Source: Cupriavidus basilensis OR16
GTDB taxonomy: Bacteria > Pseudomonadota > Gammaproteobacteria > Burkholderiales > Burkholderiaceae
Length of the DNA: 35,986 nt
Direction of reading: 5' to 3'
NCBI RefSeq assembly: GCF_000243095.1
Contig: NZ_AHJE01000170.1
Location: 1-35,986, forward strand
Shown here piece by piece: positions 24,931-32,390 of this stretch. The number at the start of each line of letters is the position of its first letter. Position 1 is the stretch's first letter. The notes beneath the pieces were generated by a model. That model was given only the letters and a program-made list of their open reading frames with translations, was not told the DNA's origin and made no database searches. Position numbers and translations under genes: made by a program.

Positions 24931-25503
24931 GTGAACCAGTCGTTGCTGATCCTGGATGCGTTTTCGCTCTCTCCCGGCGAGCCGGCCTGCCGTGCCCTGG
25001 CGGGCGTGCTGGAAAGCGCCAACGCTGCCAGGCTGCCCCGGTTTGCGCAGTGGCTCGGGCTTGCCGAGCCCGAGTTCTGGCAGATGCTGGATCACTGCTT
25101 TCCTGGCGCCAGGGCGGCGGGGTGGGCACCGGAGTCGGCACCTGTCGATGCCGCCGCCTTGCCTTGCGAGTTTCCCGACCTGGTGCAGATGCTGATCGCA
25201 ACGGGAGATCCCGCTCGCCCCGAGGCGCGCTGGGCCGCCCACGCGCTGGCCAGCGGCTGCTTTGGCGGCTCCCATCTCTGGCACGACATGGGCCTGTCGG
25301 GCCGGCATGACGTTTCGCGCTTGCTGCAGGAATACTTTCCCACGCTCTACGCGGCCAATACCACGGACATGAAGTGGAAGAAATTCTTCTACCATGAGCT
25401 ATGCCTGCGGCTGGACCTGCATCCGTGTCCCGAGCCGGCCTGCGCCGGATGCGACAACTACGCGGCGTGTCATGGCGCTGAGGCGGTGATCAACTGGCGC
25501 TAG
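24931..25503 (+). CDS. NifQ-family protein (molybdenum delivery)
   Basis: NifQ proteins are iron-sulfur proteins that carry molybdenum toward iron-molybdenum cofactor assembly. This 190-residue protein has the family's C-terminal signature: GGSHLWHDMGLSGRHDVSRL, NTTDMKWKKFFYHELC and the cysteine cluster CX4CX2CX5C in CPEPACAGCDNYAACHG. The N-terminal half (LPRFAQWLGLAEPEFWQMLD) fits NifQ as well. The start is uncertain: a GTG at 24931 gives family-typical length and leaves the ModE-like site upstream, whereas ATG 24847 or 24871 would give longer forms. The stop codon (25501-25503) belongs to the inverted repeat of the inserted element that follows, so the last residues may have been changed by the insertion. 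No nitrogenase genes are in the window. Confidence 0.8.
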   Translation: MNQSLLILDAFSLSPGEPACRALAGVLESANAARLPRFAQWLGLAEPEFWQMLDHCFPGARAAGWAPESAPVDAAALPCEFPDLVQMLIATGDPARPEARWAAHALASGCFGGSHLWHDMGLSGRHDVSRLLQEYFPTLYAANTTDMKWKKFFYHELCLRLDLHPCPEPACAGCDNYAACHGAEAVINWR

Positions 25504-25869
25504 TGTCCCGTGCCGGTGATTCGTTCGCAAAGTCTGTTGAGCTTGGAGCGGGAATTGTAGGTCGGGGTGAAGTGCATATGGCAGCGCGGACGGGCCGTGC
25601 GGGGTTGATTATGGATGCACGTGTGCGATGTGTGTTGCTTGTAGCCCGCTGACGCGGGGGTGGCTGTTGTGGGCGGAGTTTTAATGCTTCCAGCCGCGAC
25701 AGCAGCTAGAAGCCCCAAAACTCCGCCCACAAACGACACCCCCGCGTCAGCGGGCCACTAAGTTCAAACCAAGAATGCAACCGCATTCCATAACACGGCT
25801 TCCGCCGATTCAATCCTTGCCAAGCCCGGTAGATTTTGTGAGCGAATCACCGGAACGGGACACTAGCGC
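25497..25869. mobile_element. MITE-like inverted-repeat element
   Basis: The element is bounded by inverted repeats of about 34 bp. The left end begins TAGTGTCCCGTGCCGG (25501) and the right end is its complement with a few mismatches (25832-25865). The pairing extends four bases outward to GCGC. It has no plausible gene and contains a second large hairpin (25644-25755). This is the structure of a miniature inverted-repeat transposable element or a palindromic repeat unit mobilised by an unidentified transposase. CTAG at each edge may be a target duplication or part of the repeat. Confidence 0.78.
25644..25755. repeat. Long internal hairpin of the MITE-like element
   Basis: A 39-base left arm beginning GCCCGCTGACGCGGGGGTG and ending GGGCGGAGTTTT (25644-25682) pairs with 25717-25755, with only a few mismatches in the centre and a 34-base loop. 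It would be a very stable structure in RNA or single-stranded DNA. Confidence 0.88.
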
Positions 25870-25903
25870 GCGGCGGGTGACTACGCGCCAGGCTGGATTG
25901 GGA

Positions 25904-25935
25904 GGGAGGCCGGAAACCTGAATACCCGGCCTCCC
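25904..25935 (-). terminator. Hairpin after the collagen-like lipoprotein gene
   Basis: GGGAGGCCGG pairs perfectly with CCGGCCTCCC around a 12-base loop, a few bases beyond the minus-strand stop at 25943. There is no clear T tract, so it is a probable transcript-end or stabilising hairpin rather than a textbook terminator. Confidence 0.55.
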
Positions 25936-25942
25936 GCCCGGC

Positions 25943-27172
25943 TTAGGGCCGCGTTGGAAAGACGCCGTTGGTGCAGATCATATATGTCAGTCCGTTGGGC
26001 GTCACGGACGCGAGATTCGGCAGCCCAAAGGTTGTCTGGCCGTCGCCGCCAAACGAAGTCCCGAGCAAGGAGAACAGCGCCGTGTTCTGCGCGATCGGCA
26101 ACAGCCGGCCATCGGCAGGCAGGCCTTGCCCGAAGGTCGTGGCGGTCAGCCATACGCTCCCGAGCGTGCATTGGACACCGGTGCCCCCGCCTGCTGCGTT
26201 CCCGGATTGCCCCAGGTCCGGGTTGGCCGGGCCCGTGGCCCCTGTCGCACCCGTGGCACCAGTGGCTCCCGTGACGCCCGTAGCTCCCGTTACGCCCGTA
26301 GCCCCGGCAGCGCCTGTCGCACCCGTGGCGCCGGCGGGGCCCGACACGCCTTGCGCACCCGTGGCACCCGTGGCACCGGTATTGCCAGTCGCGCCCGTGG
26401 GGCCCGTGACACCCGTGCTGCCCTGGGCGCCAGTGGTTCCCGTCGGGCCTTGCACGCCTTGTGCACCCGTGGCGCCGGTCGCGCCCGTAGCGCCGGTTGC
26501 ACCAGTCGCACCCGTTGCCCCCGCAGGTCCCACATCGCCCCTGGCCAGTTCCTGCGCCACCGATGCCAGCGTGGCGTTGGTGACCTTCAGGCGCACGATC
26601 AGCGCTTCGAGCTTGTCGTCGTAGGCGTCGCCGGCTTGCGGCTGGAACACCTGGTTGAGCAGGTTGAGCGTGTCCACCGTCACGCCCAGGTTGGCCAGGC
26701 GCTGCTTGGTCAGGGTGAGGGCGGTGGGCAGGCGGTTGCCTGCAGCGCCGGCCGAGACGGCGGAGAACGTATTGAAAAAGGCTTCGGTGTCGGGGTTCCC
26801 GGTGGCGCTGGCCACTACCAGTTCGGTGATCGGCGTGATGTTGGTCACGCCGGGGCCGAGGATCAGCGTGTGCAGCACGCCGTTCGGGCCGGTCACGCGC
26901 GCCGCGCACGGCAGCACCAGGCCGGCGGTGGTGACCGACCAGGCGCCGGTGGCCGAGGTGGTGACGGTGGCCGTGCCCGCCACGCATTTCAGTTCCACGG
27001 CGGCGTTGGCAATCGGCGCGCCGGTGGCGGCAACGCCGGAGATCGAGGCTGCCGGCGTCGCGACCGGCGCGCTGCCAGACGATTGCACGGTATCGCTGCC
27101 GCCGCCGCATGCGTTCAACAGAGAGGCCGCGGCCATGGACAGATAGAGAGTCCGCATTTTTGCTTGTTTCAT
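25943..27172 (-). CDS. Collagen-like lipoprotein with C-terminal phage tail-collar domain
   Basis: This 409-residue surface protein starts at 27172 (AAGGGAAATC before ATG) with a lipoprotein signal (LYLSMAAASLLNACGGGSD, lipobox cysteine). A beta-rich N-terminal domain of about 180 residues (SISGVAATGAPIANAAVELK, FNTFSAVSAGAAGNRLPTAL) is followed by about 110 residues of uninterrupted Gly-X-Y collagen triplets, mostly GAT (GATGATGATG, GPTGTTGAQG). The C-terminal domain resembles the tail-collar fold of phage tail fibres: LPADGRLLPIAQNTALFSLL followed by GTSFGGDGQTTFGLPNL. Such a modular protein would form a trimeric stalk with a distal binding head at the cell surface. The triplet-coding repeats are prone to length change. 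Its role (adhesion, biofilm) is inferred from architecture. Confidence 0.9.
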   Translation of the reverse strand: MKQAKMRTLYLSMAAASLLNACGGGSDTVQSSGSAPVATPAASISGVAATGAPIANAAVELKCVAGTATVTTSATGAWSVTTAGLVLPCAARVTGPNGVLHTLILGPGVTNITPITELVVASATGNPDTEAFFNTFSAVSAGAAGNRLPTALTLTKQRLANLGVTVDTLNLLNQVFQPQAGDAYDDKLEALIVRLKVTNATLASVAQELARGDVGPAGATGATGATGATGATGATGAQGVQGPTGTTGAQGSTGVTGPTGATGNTGATGATGAQGVSGPAGATGATGAAGATGVTGATGVTGATGATGATGATGPANPDLGQSGNAAGGGTGVQCTLGSVWLTATTFGQGLPADGRLLPIAQNTALFSLLGTSFGGDGQTTFGLPNLASVTPNGLTYMICTNGVFPTRP

Positions 27173-27384
27173 GATTTCCCTTTGATTTCCCAGAAACAGT
27201 GATCCGCTTGCACACGTCTCGATCGATGCCGAGGTGCACTTTTTATACGTATTGATATGGATTGGAAGCGCCTGCCGGGCGCAACGGGTCGTATTTTATC
27301 GACGCTGGTCCGCGAGACTGCAATGTCATCTGCGGTTTCGCCGGCAGACTTGCATGTCGTTGCCAAAACCCAACGAAGCCGGCT

Positions 27385-27423
27385 AAAAGAAAAGCCAGCG
27401 GGACGAACGCGCAATGGCCCGCT
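27385..27423 (-). terminator. Rho-independent terminator of the MocR-type gene
   Basis: Read on the minus strand, AGCGGG and CCCGCT form a six-pair stem overlapping the stop codon region, followed by GGCTTTTCTTTT. Stem plus T-rich tail fits an intrinsic terminator. Confidence 0.6.
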
Positions 27424-28813
27424 ACAGCATCGCCGAATGCAGATGGTGCGGATCGTCCAGCGTATCCGCCACGATCTGCAGCGATTCCTCCACCTCGTCG
27501 CGCTCGCCCGGCCCGCCCAGGCAGATCCGGATCGCATCCGGGGGATTGCCGTCGGTGGAGAACGCCGCGCTCGACACCACGCCGATGCCGCGCGAGCGCA
27601 GATGCAGCGCCAGCTCGGAAGGGCGCCAGCCGCTGTCCGCGGGAACCGGCAGCCAGAGATGGAAGCCTTCCGGGTCGGCGTCGTACGGCCGTCCCGCCAG
27701 GACGTCGCGGGCCAGGAGCTGGCGGGCCGCGCACTCGGCGCGAATGGCCTTGAGCATGTCTTCCGCTGTGCCGTCCTTGATCCACGACGTGGCCAGCAGC
27801 GTATTGAACGGGCTCGCCATCACCGTGGTGGCGCGCAGGGTGCCGGCCAGCCGCTGGGTCTGGCGCGCGGTGGGGCCGTGGATAAAGGCAATGCGCAATC
27901 CGGCGCCGAAGCATTTCGACAGGCCGGTGACGTAGTAGGTGAGCTCGGGGGCCAAAGTGGCAAGCGCGTCGGGCGTGCGTTGCGGCAGCATGCCGTAGGC
28001 ATCGTCCTCGATGATCGGCACGCTGTAGCGCAGGGCGATATCCGCCAGGATTTCGCGCCGTCCCTGCGGCATCGTTTTGGTGCTGGGGTTCTGCAGCGTG
28101 GGATTGCAGTACAGCGCGCTAGGCTTTTGCGTCTTGCATAGCGTTTCGAACGCCGGGCCTAGGGGGCCTTCCTCATCGCTGGGCAGGGCTTGCAGCTGCA
28201 CGCCGAGTTGCGTGGCGATGGCCTTGATGCCGGGGTAGGCCAGCGTATCCAGGCAGATCGTCTGCCCGGGCCGGGCCAGCAGCGACACCAGCGCCACCAG
28301 TGCGCTGTGAATCCCCGGGCAGATCAGCACGGTATCCGCGCGGCAGGCGGGCACATAGCGTTTCAGCCATTCCACCGCCACCGCGCGATCTGCTGGCGTG
28401 CCGCCGAAATCCTGGTAGCGCAGCAGGTCGTAGGGATCCGTCATGCTCATCAGGCGCGCCGCCGACTCGCGCAGCCTCACCGTCAGCGCCGGCGGCTCGG
28501 GCGGGTTGTTCATGGTCATTTCGGCACCCGTGCCCGCGCGCAGCGGGAGCGCGGGCGCACGCCCCCGCACAAAGGTGCCGCTGCCGGCCTTGGCGTCGAT
28601 CAGCCCGCGCTTGCGCGCTTCCGCGTAAGCGCGCGCCACGGTGGTGTAGTTGAGCTGCAGCGCTTCGGCCAGGTCGCGCAGCGCCGGGAGGCGATCGCGT
28701 GCTTGCAGGCGGCCGCTTGCCAGGTCTTCCTCGATCAGGTCGGGGATCATCAGGTAGGCGGGTTTGGTGCTCTCGCAGAGGCGTTTGAGCCAATGGCTGG
28801 CAAGTCCGGGCAC
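27422..28813 (-). CDS. MocR-type (GntR/aminotransferase) transcriptional regulator
   Basis: This 463-residue regulator has an N-terminal winged helix-turn-helix of the GntR family (LPALRDLAEALQLNYTTVAR, residues 43-62, wing GLIDAKAGSGTFVRG) joined to a fold-type I aminotransferase-like domain. The PLP-binding lysine is present in TGLSKCFGAGLRIAF (Lys300), as are the conserved EDDAYG and CNPTLQNPS segments, so it should bind PLP and respond to an amino-compound effector. It is transcribed divergently from the Nit1C cluster, and the 393-bp space between them holds dyads of TGCGATCA, its most likely binding sites. It is therefore the probable regulator of that cluster. The frame is intact and length is normal for MocR proteins. 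Confidence 0.93.
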   Translation of the reverse strand: MPGLASHWLKRLCESTKPAYLMIPDLIEEDLASGRLQARDRLPALRDLAEALQLNYTTVARAYAEARKRGLIDAKAGSGTFVRGRAPALPLRAGTGAEMTMNNPPEPPALTVRLRESAARLMSMTDPYDLLRYQDFGGTPADRAVAVEWLKRYVPACRADTVLICPGIHSALVALVSLLARPGQTICLDTLAYPGIKAIATQLGVQLQALPSDEEGPLGPAFETLCKTQKPSALYCNPTLQNPSTKTMPQGRREILADIALRYSVPIIEDDAYGMLPQRTPDALATLAPELTYYVTGLSKCFGAGLRIAFIHGPTARQTQRLAGTLRATTVMASPFNTLLATSWIKDGTAEDMLKAIRAECAARQLLARDVLAGRPYDADPEGFHLWLPVPADSGWRPSELALHLRSRGIGVVSSAAFSTDGNPPDAIRICLGGPGERDEVEESLQIVADTLDDPHHLHSAML

Positions 28814-28887
28814 GGCGGGCTCCTGATGTTCGAGGCTGTCTGACGCGTTTTCGTCTGAGGTTGCAGGCTACCACAATGATTGTTTTT

Positions 28888-28906
28888 TGCGATCAAAATG
28901 ATCGCA
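28888..28906. promoter_or_regulatory. Perfect dyad operator near the MocR-type gene start
   Basis: TGCGATCA, AAA, TGATCGCA. This is a perfect inverted repeat lying 75-93 bases upstream of the MocR start. It shares its half site with the larger dyad at 29067-29110, as expected for an autoregulated divergent promoter. Confidence 0.65.
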
Positions 28907-29066
28907 TTTTTGTTTGCTCAATGATGGTGCGTGATTGCAGGATTGCACCGCTTTCGGGCGTTTTCCGCGGGCTGGCGCGTTCCACTGCAGTGCACGGCAG
29001 AAAAAGGCCAGTACCGGCGAAAGCACAAGCATTTCGCGCACATCTCGCCATCCGGAAAATCAGTGA

Positions 29067-29110
29067 TGCGATCAATGAGCGATCTGCTGCTTGATCGCTA
29101 ATTGATCGCA
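29067..29110. promoter_or_regulatory. Compound dyad operator upstream of the Nit1C cluster
   Basis: Four GCGATC half sites are arranged symmetrically: TGCGATCA and AGCGATCT with an 11-base period on the left, TGATCGCT and TGATCGCA with the same period on the right. The whole forms a 44-bp imperfect palindrome, about 100 bp before the first Nit1C gene. It is the likely binding site for the MocR-type regulator. Confidence 0.68.
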
Positions 29111-29206
29111 TGGGTGGGCATGGCAGATGGCATGTCCCGTGCTCAAGGAGTGGTGTCGGCCCAGCGCCGATCGATCGACAGATCCACCAACCTTATGGAG
29201 TGCAAC

Positions 29207-29689
29207 ATGCCCGCAGTCAACAAACCGGCCCACAAGAAAGGCGACTTCCTGGTCGACTACGAAGAGAAGGTATTCGAGGACGTCAAGGCGGAGCCGGGTG
29301 AGAAGGCGCTGGTGACCTTCCACACCGTGGCCTTCGAAGGCTCGATCGGCTTCGTCAACATGCTGCAAGCCACGCGCCTGCAACGCAAGGGCTTCGAGAC
29401 CTCGATCCTGCTGTACGGCCCGGGCGTGACGCTTGGCCTGCAACGCGGTTTTCCCACACTGGGCGACGAGGCCTTCGCCGGCCATCTCAACTTCAACAAG
29501 CAGCTCACCAAGTTCATGGAAGAGGGCGGCAAGGTCTACGCCTGCCGCTTCGCGCTGCAAGCGCTCTATGGCCATGGCGAAGGCTCGCTGGTCGAAGGCA
29601 TTCGCCCGATCAGCCCGCTGGATGTGCTGGACCTGCGGCTGATCCACCGCAAAGAGAACGCACTGATCGTGGATACCTGGACGGTTTAA
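29207..29689 (+). CDS. MSMEG_0572/Sll0783 family nitrogen-starvation response protein (Nit1C cluster)
   Basis: This 160-residue protein is the first gene of the Nit1C cluster. Its family is named after Mycobacterium MSMEG_0572 and Synechocystis Sll0783; the biochemical role is not established. Visible features are KGDFLVDYEEKVFEDVKAEP at the N-terminus, VTFHTVAFEGSIGFVNMLQA, LYGPGVTLGLQRGFPTLGDE and FMEEGGKVYACRFALQALYG, a pattern recalling DsrE-like small alpha/beta folds with a conserved cysteine. The ATG at 29207 has GGAG seven bases upstream; the longer frame from 29102 lies over the operator region and was rejected. It is 43 bases upstream of the nitrilase gene and probably cotranscribed. 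Confidence 0.9.
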   Translation: MPAVNKPAHKKGDFLVDYEEKVFEDVKAEPGEKALVTFHTVAFEGSIGFVNMLQATRLQRKGFETSILLYGPGVTLGLQRGFPTLGDEAFAGHLNFNKQLTKFMEEGGKVYACRFALQALYGHGEGSLVEGIRPISPLDVLDLRLIHRKENALIVDTWTV

Positions 29690-29732
29690 CGCTTTAACGC
29701 ATTCACGCTGAAAAGAAAGGGCGGGCATCACC

Positions 29733-30764
29733 ATGTCACAGAAACGCATTGTGCGCGCGGCCGCGGTCCAGATCTCTCCGGACCTCGAGCACGGCGAAGG
29801 CACCCTTGGCAAAGTCTGCGAGGCCATCGACCGCGCCGCACGGGAAGGCGTGCAGCTGATCGTCTTTCCGGAGACCTTCCTGCCGTACTACCCGTACTTC
29901 TCCTTCGTACGGCCGCCCGTGCAATCCGGCAGCGACCACATGCGGCTGTACGAGCAGGCGGTGGTGGTGCCCGGCCCCGTCACCCATGCCGTGTCCGAGC
30001 GCGCGCGCCGGCATGGCATGGTGGTGGTGCTCGGCGTCAACGAGCGCGACCACGGCAGCCTTTACAACACGCAGCTCATCTTCGATACCGACGGCCGCCT
30101 GGTGCTCAAGCGCCGCAAGATCACGCCGACCTTCCATGAACGGATGATCTGGGGCCAGGGCGACGCGGCCGGCCTGAAGGTGGCCGATACCACCATCGGC
30201 CGCGTGGGCGCGCTGGCTTGCTGGGAGCACTACAACCCGCTGGCCCGCTACGCGCTGATGACCCAGCACGAGGAAATCCACTGCAGCCAGTTTCCCGGCT
30301 CGCTGGTGGGCCCGATCTTTGCCGACCAGATCGAAGTCACCATCCGCCATCACGCGTTGGAGTCCGGCTGCTTCGTGGTGAACGCCACCGGGTGGCTGAC
30401 CGACGAACAGATTGCTTCGGTCACCACCGACCCCGCCTTGCAAAAGGCGCTGCGCGGTGGCTGCAACACCGCCATCGTGTCGCCGGAGGGCCAGCACCTG
30501 GCGCCGCCGCTGCGCGAGGGCGAGGGCATGGTGATCGCTGACCTGGATATGTCGCTCATCACCAAGCGCAAGCGAATGATGGATTCGGTGGGGCACTACG
30601 CCCGCCCCGAATTACTCAGCCTTGCCATCAACGACCGGCCGGCGGCGACGGCATCGCCCATGGCCACCGCCTTTTTGGCCACCGCCTTTTCCAACTACCA
30701 CGGGAGCACCCACCATGAACTCCAGCGAGATGACGCCGGCCTCGAGCCGGTTGTCGGTAACTGA
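29733..30764 (+). CDS. Nit6803-type nitrilase (Nit1C cluster)
   Basis: This 343-residue carbon-nitrogen hydrolase would convert a nitrile to the carboxylic acid plus ammonia (or an amide in some relatives). The catalytic triad is visible: Glu47 in IVFPETFLPYYPYF, Lys129 in LKRRKITPTFHERMIWGQGD and Cys163 in GALACWEHYNPLARYALM. Length and motifs match the Synechocystis Nit6803 type of the nitrilase 1 clade, which forms spiral oligomers. The natural substrate in Nit1C clusters is not settled; the cluster has been linked in the literature to cyanide assimilation in pseudomonads. The ribosome-binding site is AAGAAAGG. The 3' end overlaps the radical SAM start by 50 bases. Confidence 0.95.
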   Translation: MSQKRIVRAAAVQISPDLEHGEGTLGKVCEAIDRAAREGVQLIVFPETFLPYYPYFSFVRPPVQSGSDHMRLYEQAVVVPGPVTHAVSERARRHGMVVVLGVNERDHGSLYNTQLIFDTDGRLVLKRRKITPTFHERMIWGQGDAAGLKVADTTIGRVGALACWEHYNPLARYALMTQHEEIHCSQFPGSLVGPIFADQIEVTIRHHALESGCFVVNATGWLTDEQIASVTTDPALQKALRGGCNTAIVSPEGQHLAPPLREGEGMVIADLDMSLITKRKRMMDSVGHYARPELLSLAINDRPAATASPMATAFLATAFSNYHGSTHHELQRDDAGLEPVVGN

Positions 30765-31848
30765 GCTTCGGACCGAGCTGCAATCGGTCGGGCTGCGCCT
30801 GCTGGACCCGGCGGCGGGCGCCGCCAGCCGGCGCGGCGGCGCGGGCCCATCCGACCACAAGGCGGTGACCATCGATGGCGTGACCATCATGGTGCCGGTG
30901 CATACCAACACCGCGTGGCATTCACCGTACGTGGCGTCGTCGCCGGACGGCAAGGGCACTAGTGCGCTGCTGCGCGGCACGATCCCGATCGCGAACATCA
31001 GCTTTCCGAAAGCGCCGCGCTTCTACGCGCTGCAGACGATGGAGGGCGTGCCGTACTCGCACATCGCCACGCTGCACAGCGCGGACGTGCTGGCCACCAC
31101 GGTGCTGCAGACCTGCATCCGCTACGAGAGCCGGCGCAAGACCTGCAAGTTCTGCGCGATCGGCCAGTCGCTCGCGGCGGGGCGCACCATTGCCCGCAAG
31201 ACGCCGGAGCAGCTCGCTGAAGTGGCGCGCGCCGCCGTGCTGCTCGATGGCGTCAAGCATATGGTGCTGACCACCGGCACGCCGCCCACGCCGGACCGTG
31301 GCGCCCGCATCCTGTGCGAGAGCGCCTTCGCGATCAAGGCGGCCGTGGACCTGCCCATCCAGGCGCAATGCGAGCCGCCGGACGACGACCGCTGGTTCGG
31401 CCGCATGAAGGCCTCCGGCATCGACACGCTGGGCATGCACCTGGAAGTGGTGACGCCCGCTCTGCGCGCGCGGATCATGCCGGGCAAGGCGGCGGTGCCG
31501 ATCAGCCGCTATATGGAAGCGTTCAAGGCGGCGGTTGCCGTGTTCGGCCGGGGACAGGTGAGCACCTATATCCTCGCTGGGCTTGGCGATAGCGTTGAGA
31601 CCATCCTGTCGATCTCGAAGGAACTGGTCGAACTTGGCGTCTATCCGTTCGTGGTGCCCTTCGTACCTATCACCGGCACGCCGCTGGAAGACCATCCCGC
31701 GCCGCCGCCTGAATTCATGAAGACCATCCTCAAGCCGCTCGGCGCCATGATCAGCGCGGCGGGCATGCGCTCGGCGGATATCAAGGCAGGCTGCGGCAAG
31801 TGCGGCGCGTGCTCCTCGCTGTCTTCGTACGAAGAGGTGGCGGCATGA
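30715..31848 (+). CDS. MSMEG_0568 family radical SAM protein (Nit1C cluster)
   Basis: This 377-residue radical S-adenosylmethionine enzyme is of unknown reaction in the Nit1C pathway. The cluster cysteines are spaced CX9CX2C (Cys134, Cys144, Cys147 in TCIRYESRRKTCKFCAIGQS) rather than the usual CX3CX2C. A GTP-like glycine-rich region (VLTTGTPPTPDRG) and a TIM-barrel continuation (YILAGLGDSVETIL) follow. The C-terminus has an additional CX2CX2C group (GCGKCGACSS) that could hold a second iron-sulfur centre. The ATG at 30715 has CGGGAG upstream and overlaps the nitrilase gene by 50 bases; its own stop overlaps the next start (ATGA). The frame is intact. Confidence 0.92.
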   Translation: MNSSEMTPASSRLSVTELRTELQSVGLRLLDPAAGAASRRGGAGPSDHKAVTIDGVTIMVPVHTNTAWHSPYVASSPDGKGTSALLRGTIPIANISFPKAPRFYALQTMEGVPYSHIATLHSADVLATTVLQTCIRYESRRKTCKFCAIGQSLAAGRTIARKTPEQLAEVARAAVLLDGVKHMVLTTGTPPTPDRGARILCESAFAIKAAVDLPIQAQCEPPDDDRWFGRMKASGIDTLGMHLEVVTPALRARIMPGKAAVPISRYMEAFKAAVAVFGRGQVSTYILAGLGDSVETILSISKELVELGVYPFVVPFVPITGTPLEDHPAPPPEFMKTILKPLGAMISAAGMRSADIKAGCGKCGACSSLSSYEEVAA

Positions 31849-32390
31849 GCGACGACCTCTGTGTGGAAGTGCCCGTGGCGGCCGCGTTCCGCATCCGCTG
31901 GGCCGGGGCGCAGTGGGAGGCGGACGCGGCCATGGCGCTGCGCCGGGCGGTGTTCTGCCACGAGCAGGGGATTTTCAACGGCGACGACCGTGACCAGGTC
32001 GACGACACCGCGCAGTTGCTGGTGGCGGTGAAGTGCGAGGCGGGCGCGCCCGAGATGGTGGTCGGCACCGTGCGCATCCACCAAACCGAGCCCGGCGTGT
32101 GGTTTGGCTCCCGGCTTGCCGTGCATACGGCGTATCGCAGCCACGGCAAGATCGGCGCGACGCTGATCAAGCTGGCGGTGAGCAGCGCGAACGGGCTGGG
32201 CTGCACGAGGTTCCTCGCCCATGTGCAGAGCCAGAACGTGCCGCTGTTCCGCCGCTTGCATTGGAACGTGCTGGCCGAGGAAACGCTGCTTGGCCGCCCG
32301 CACCACCTGATGCAGGCAGACCTGGACCATTACCCGGCGTGCCTGACGCCGCGCGTTGGCCTGTCGACGCTGGGCAGGAGCGGGACATGA
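31845..32390 (+). CDS. MSMEG_0567/Sll0786 family GNAT N-acetyltransferase (Nit1C cluster)
   Basis: This 181-residue acetyltransferase has the GNAT pattern: an N-terminal MALRRAVFCHEQGIFNGDDR segment, a central strand with VVGTVRIHQ, LAVHTAYRSHGKIGATLIKL as the acetyl-CoA pyrophosphate-binding motif (here SHGKIGA) and FLAHVQSQNVPLFRRLHWNV near the C-terminus. It would acylate an amine in the pathway; acceptor unknown. The start is ATG 31845, overlapping the previous stop by four bases, and its own stop overlaps the next ATG in the same way. This indicates translational coupling across three genes. Confidence 0.92.
   Translation: MSDDLCVEVPVAAAFRIRWAGAQWEADAAMALRRAVFCHEQGIFNGDDRDQVDDTAQLLVAVKCEAGAPEMVVGTVRIHQTEPGVWFGSRLAVHTAYRSHGKIGATLIKLAVSSANGLGCTRFLAHVQSQNVPLFRRLHWNVLAEETLLGRPHHLMQADLDHYPACLTPRVGLSTLGRSGT

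Noticed and set aside
25500..25739. A 79-codon minus-strand frame inside the MITE-like element beginning with a hydrophobic stretch
   Set aside because: It lies across the hairpin arms of the element, has no ribosome-binding site and its sequence is dictated by the palindrome; no sign of a real protein.
26220..26530. Dense short repeats that could suggest a CRISPR array
   Set aside because: The periodicity is 9-18 bases and codes for collagen triplets in frame; there are no unique spacers and no cas genes.
26126..27202. Long plus-strand frames opposite the collagen-like gene
   Set aside because: They are the antisense of Gly-X-Y triplet repeats and consist of low-complexity Ala/Arg/Gly/Thr; the minus-strand gene explains the region fully.
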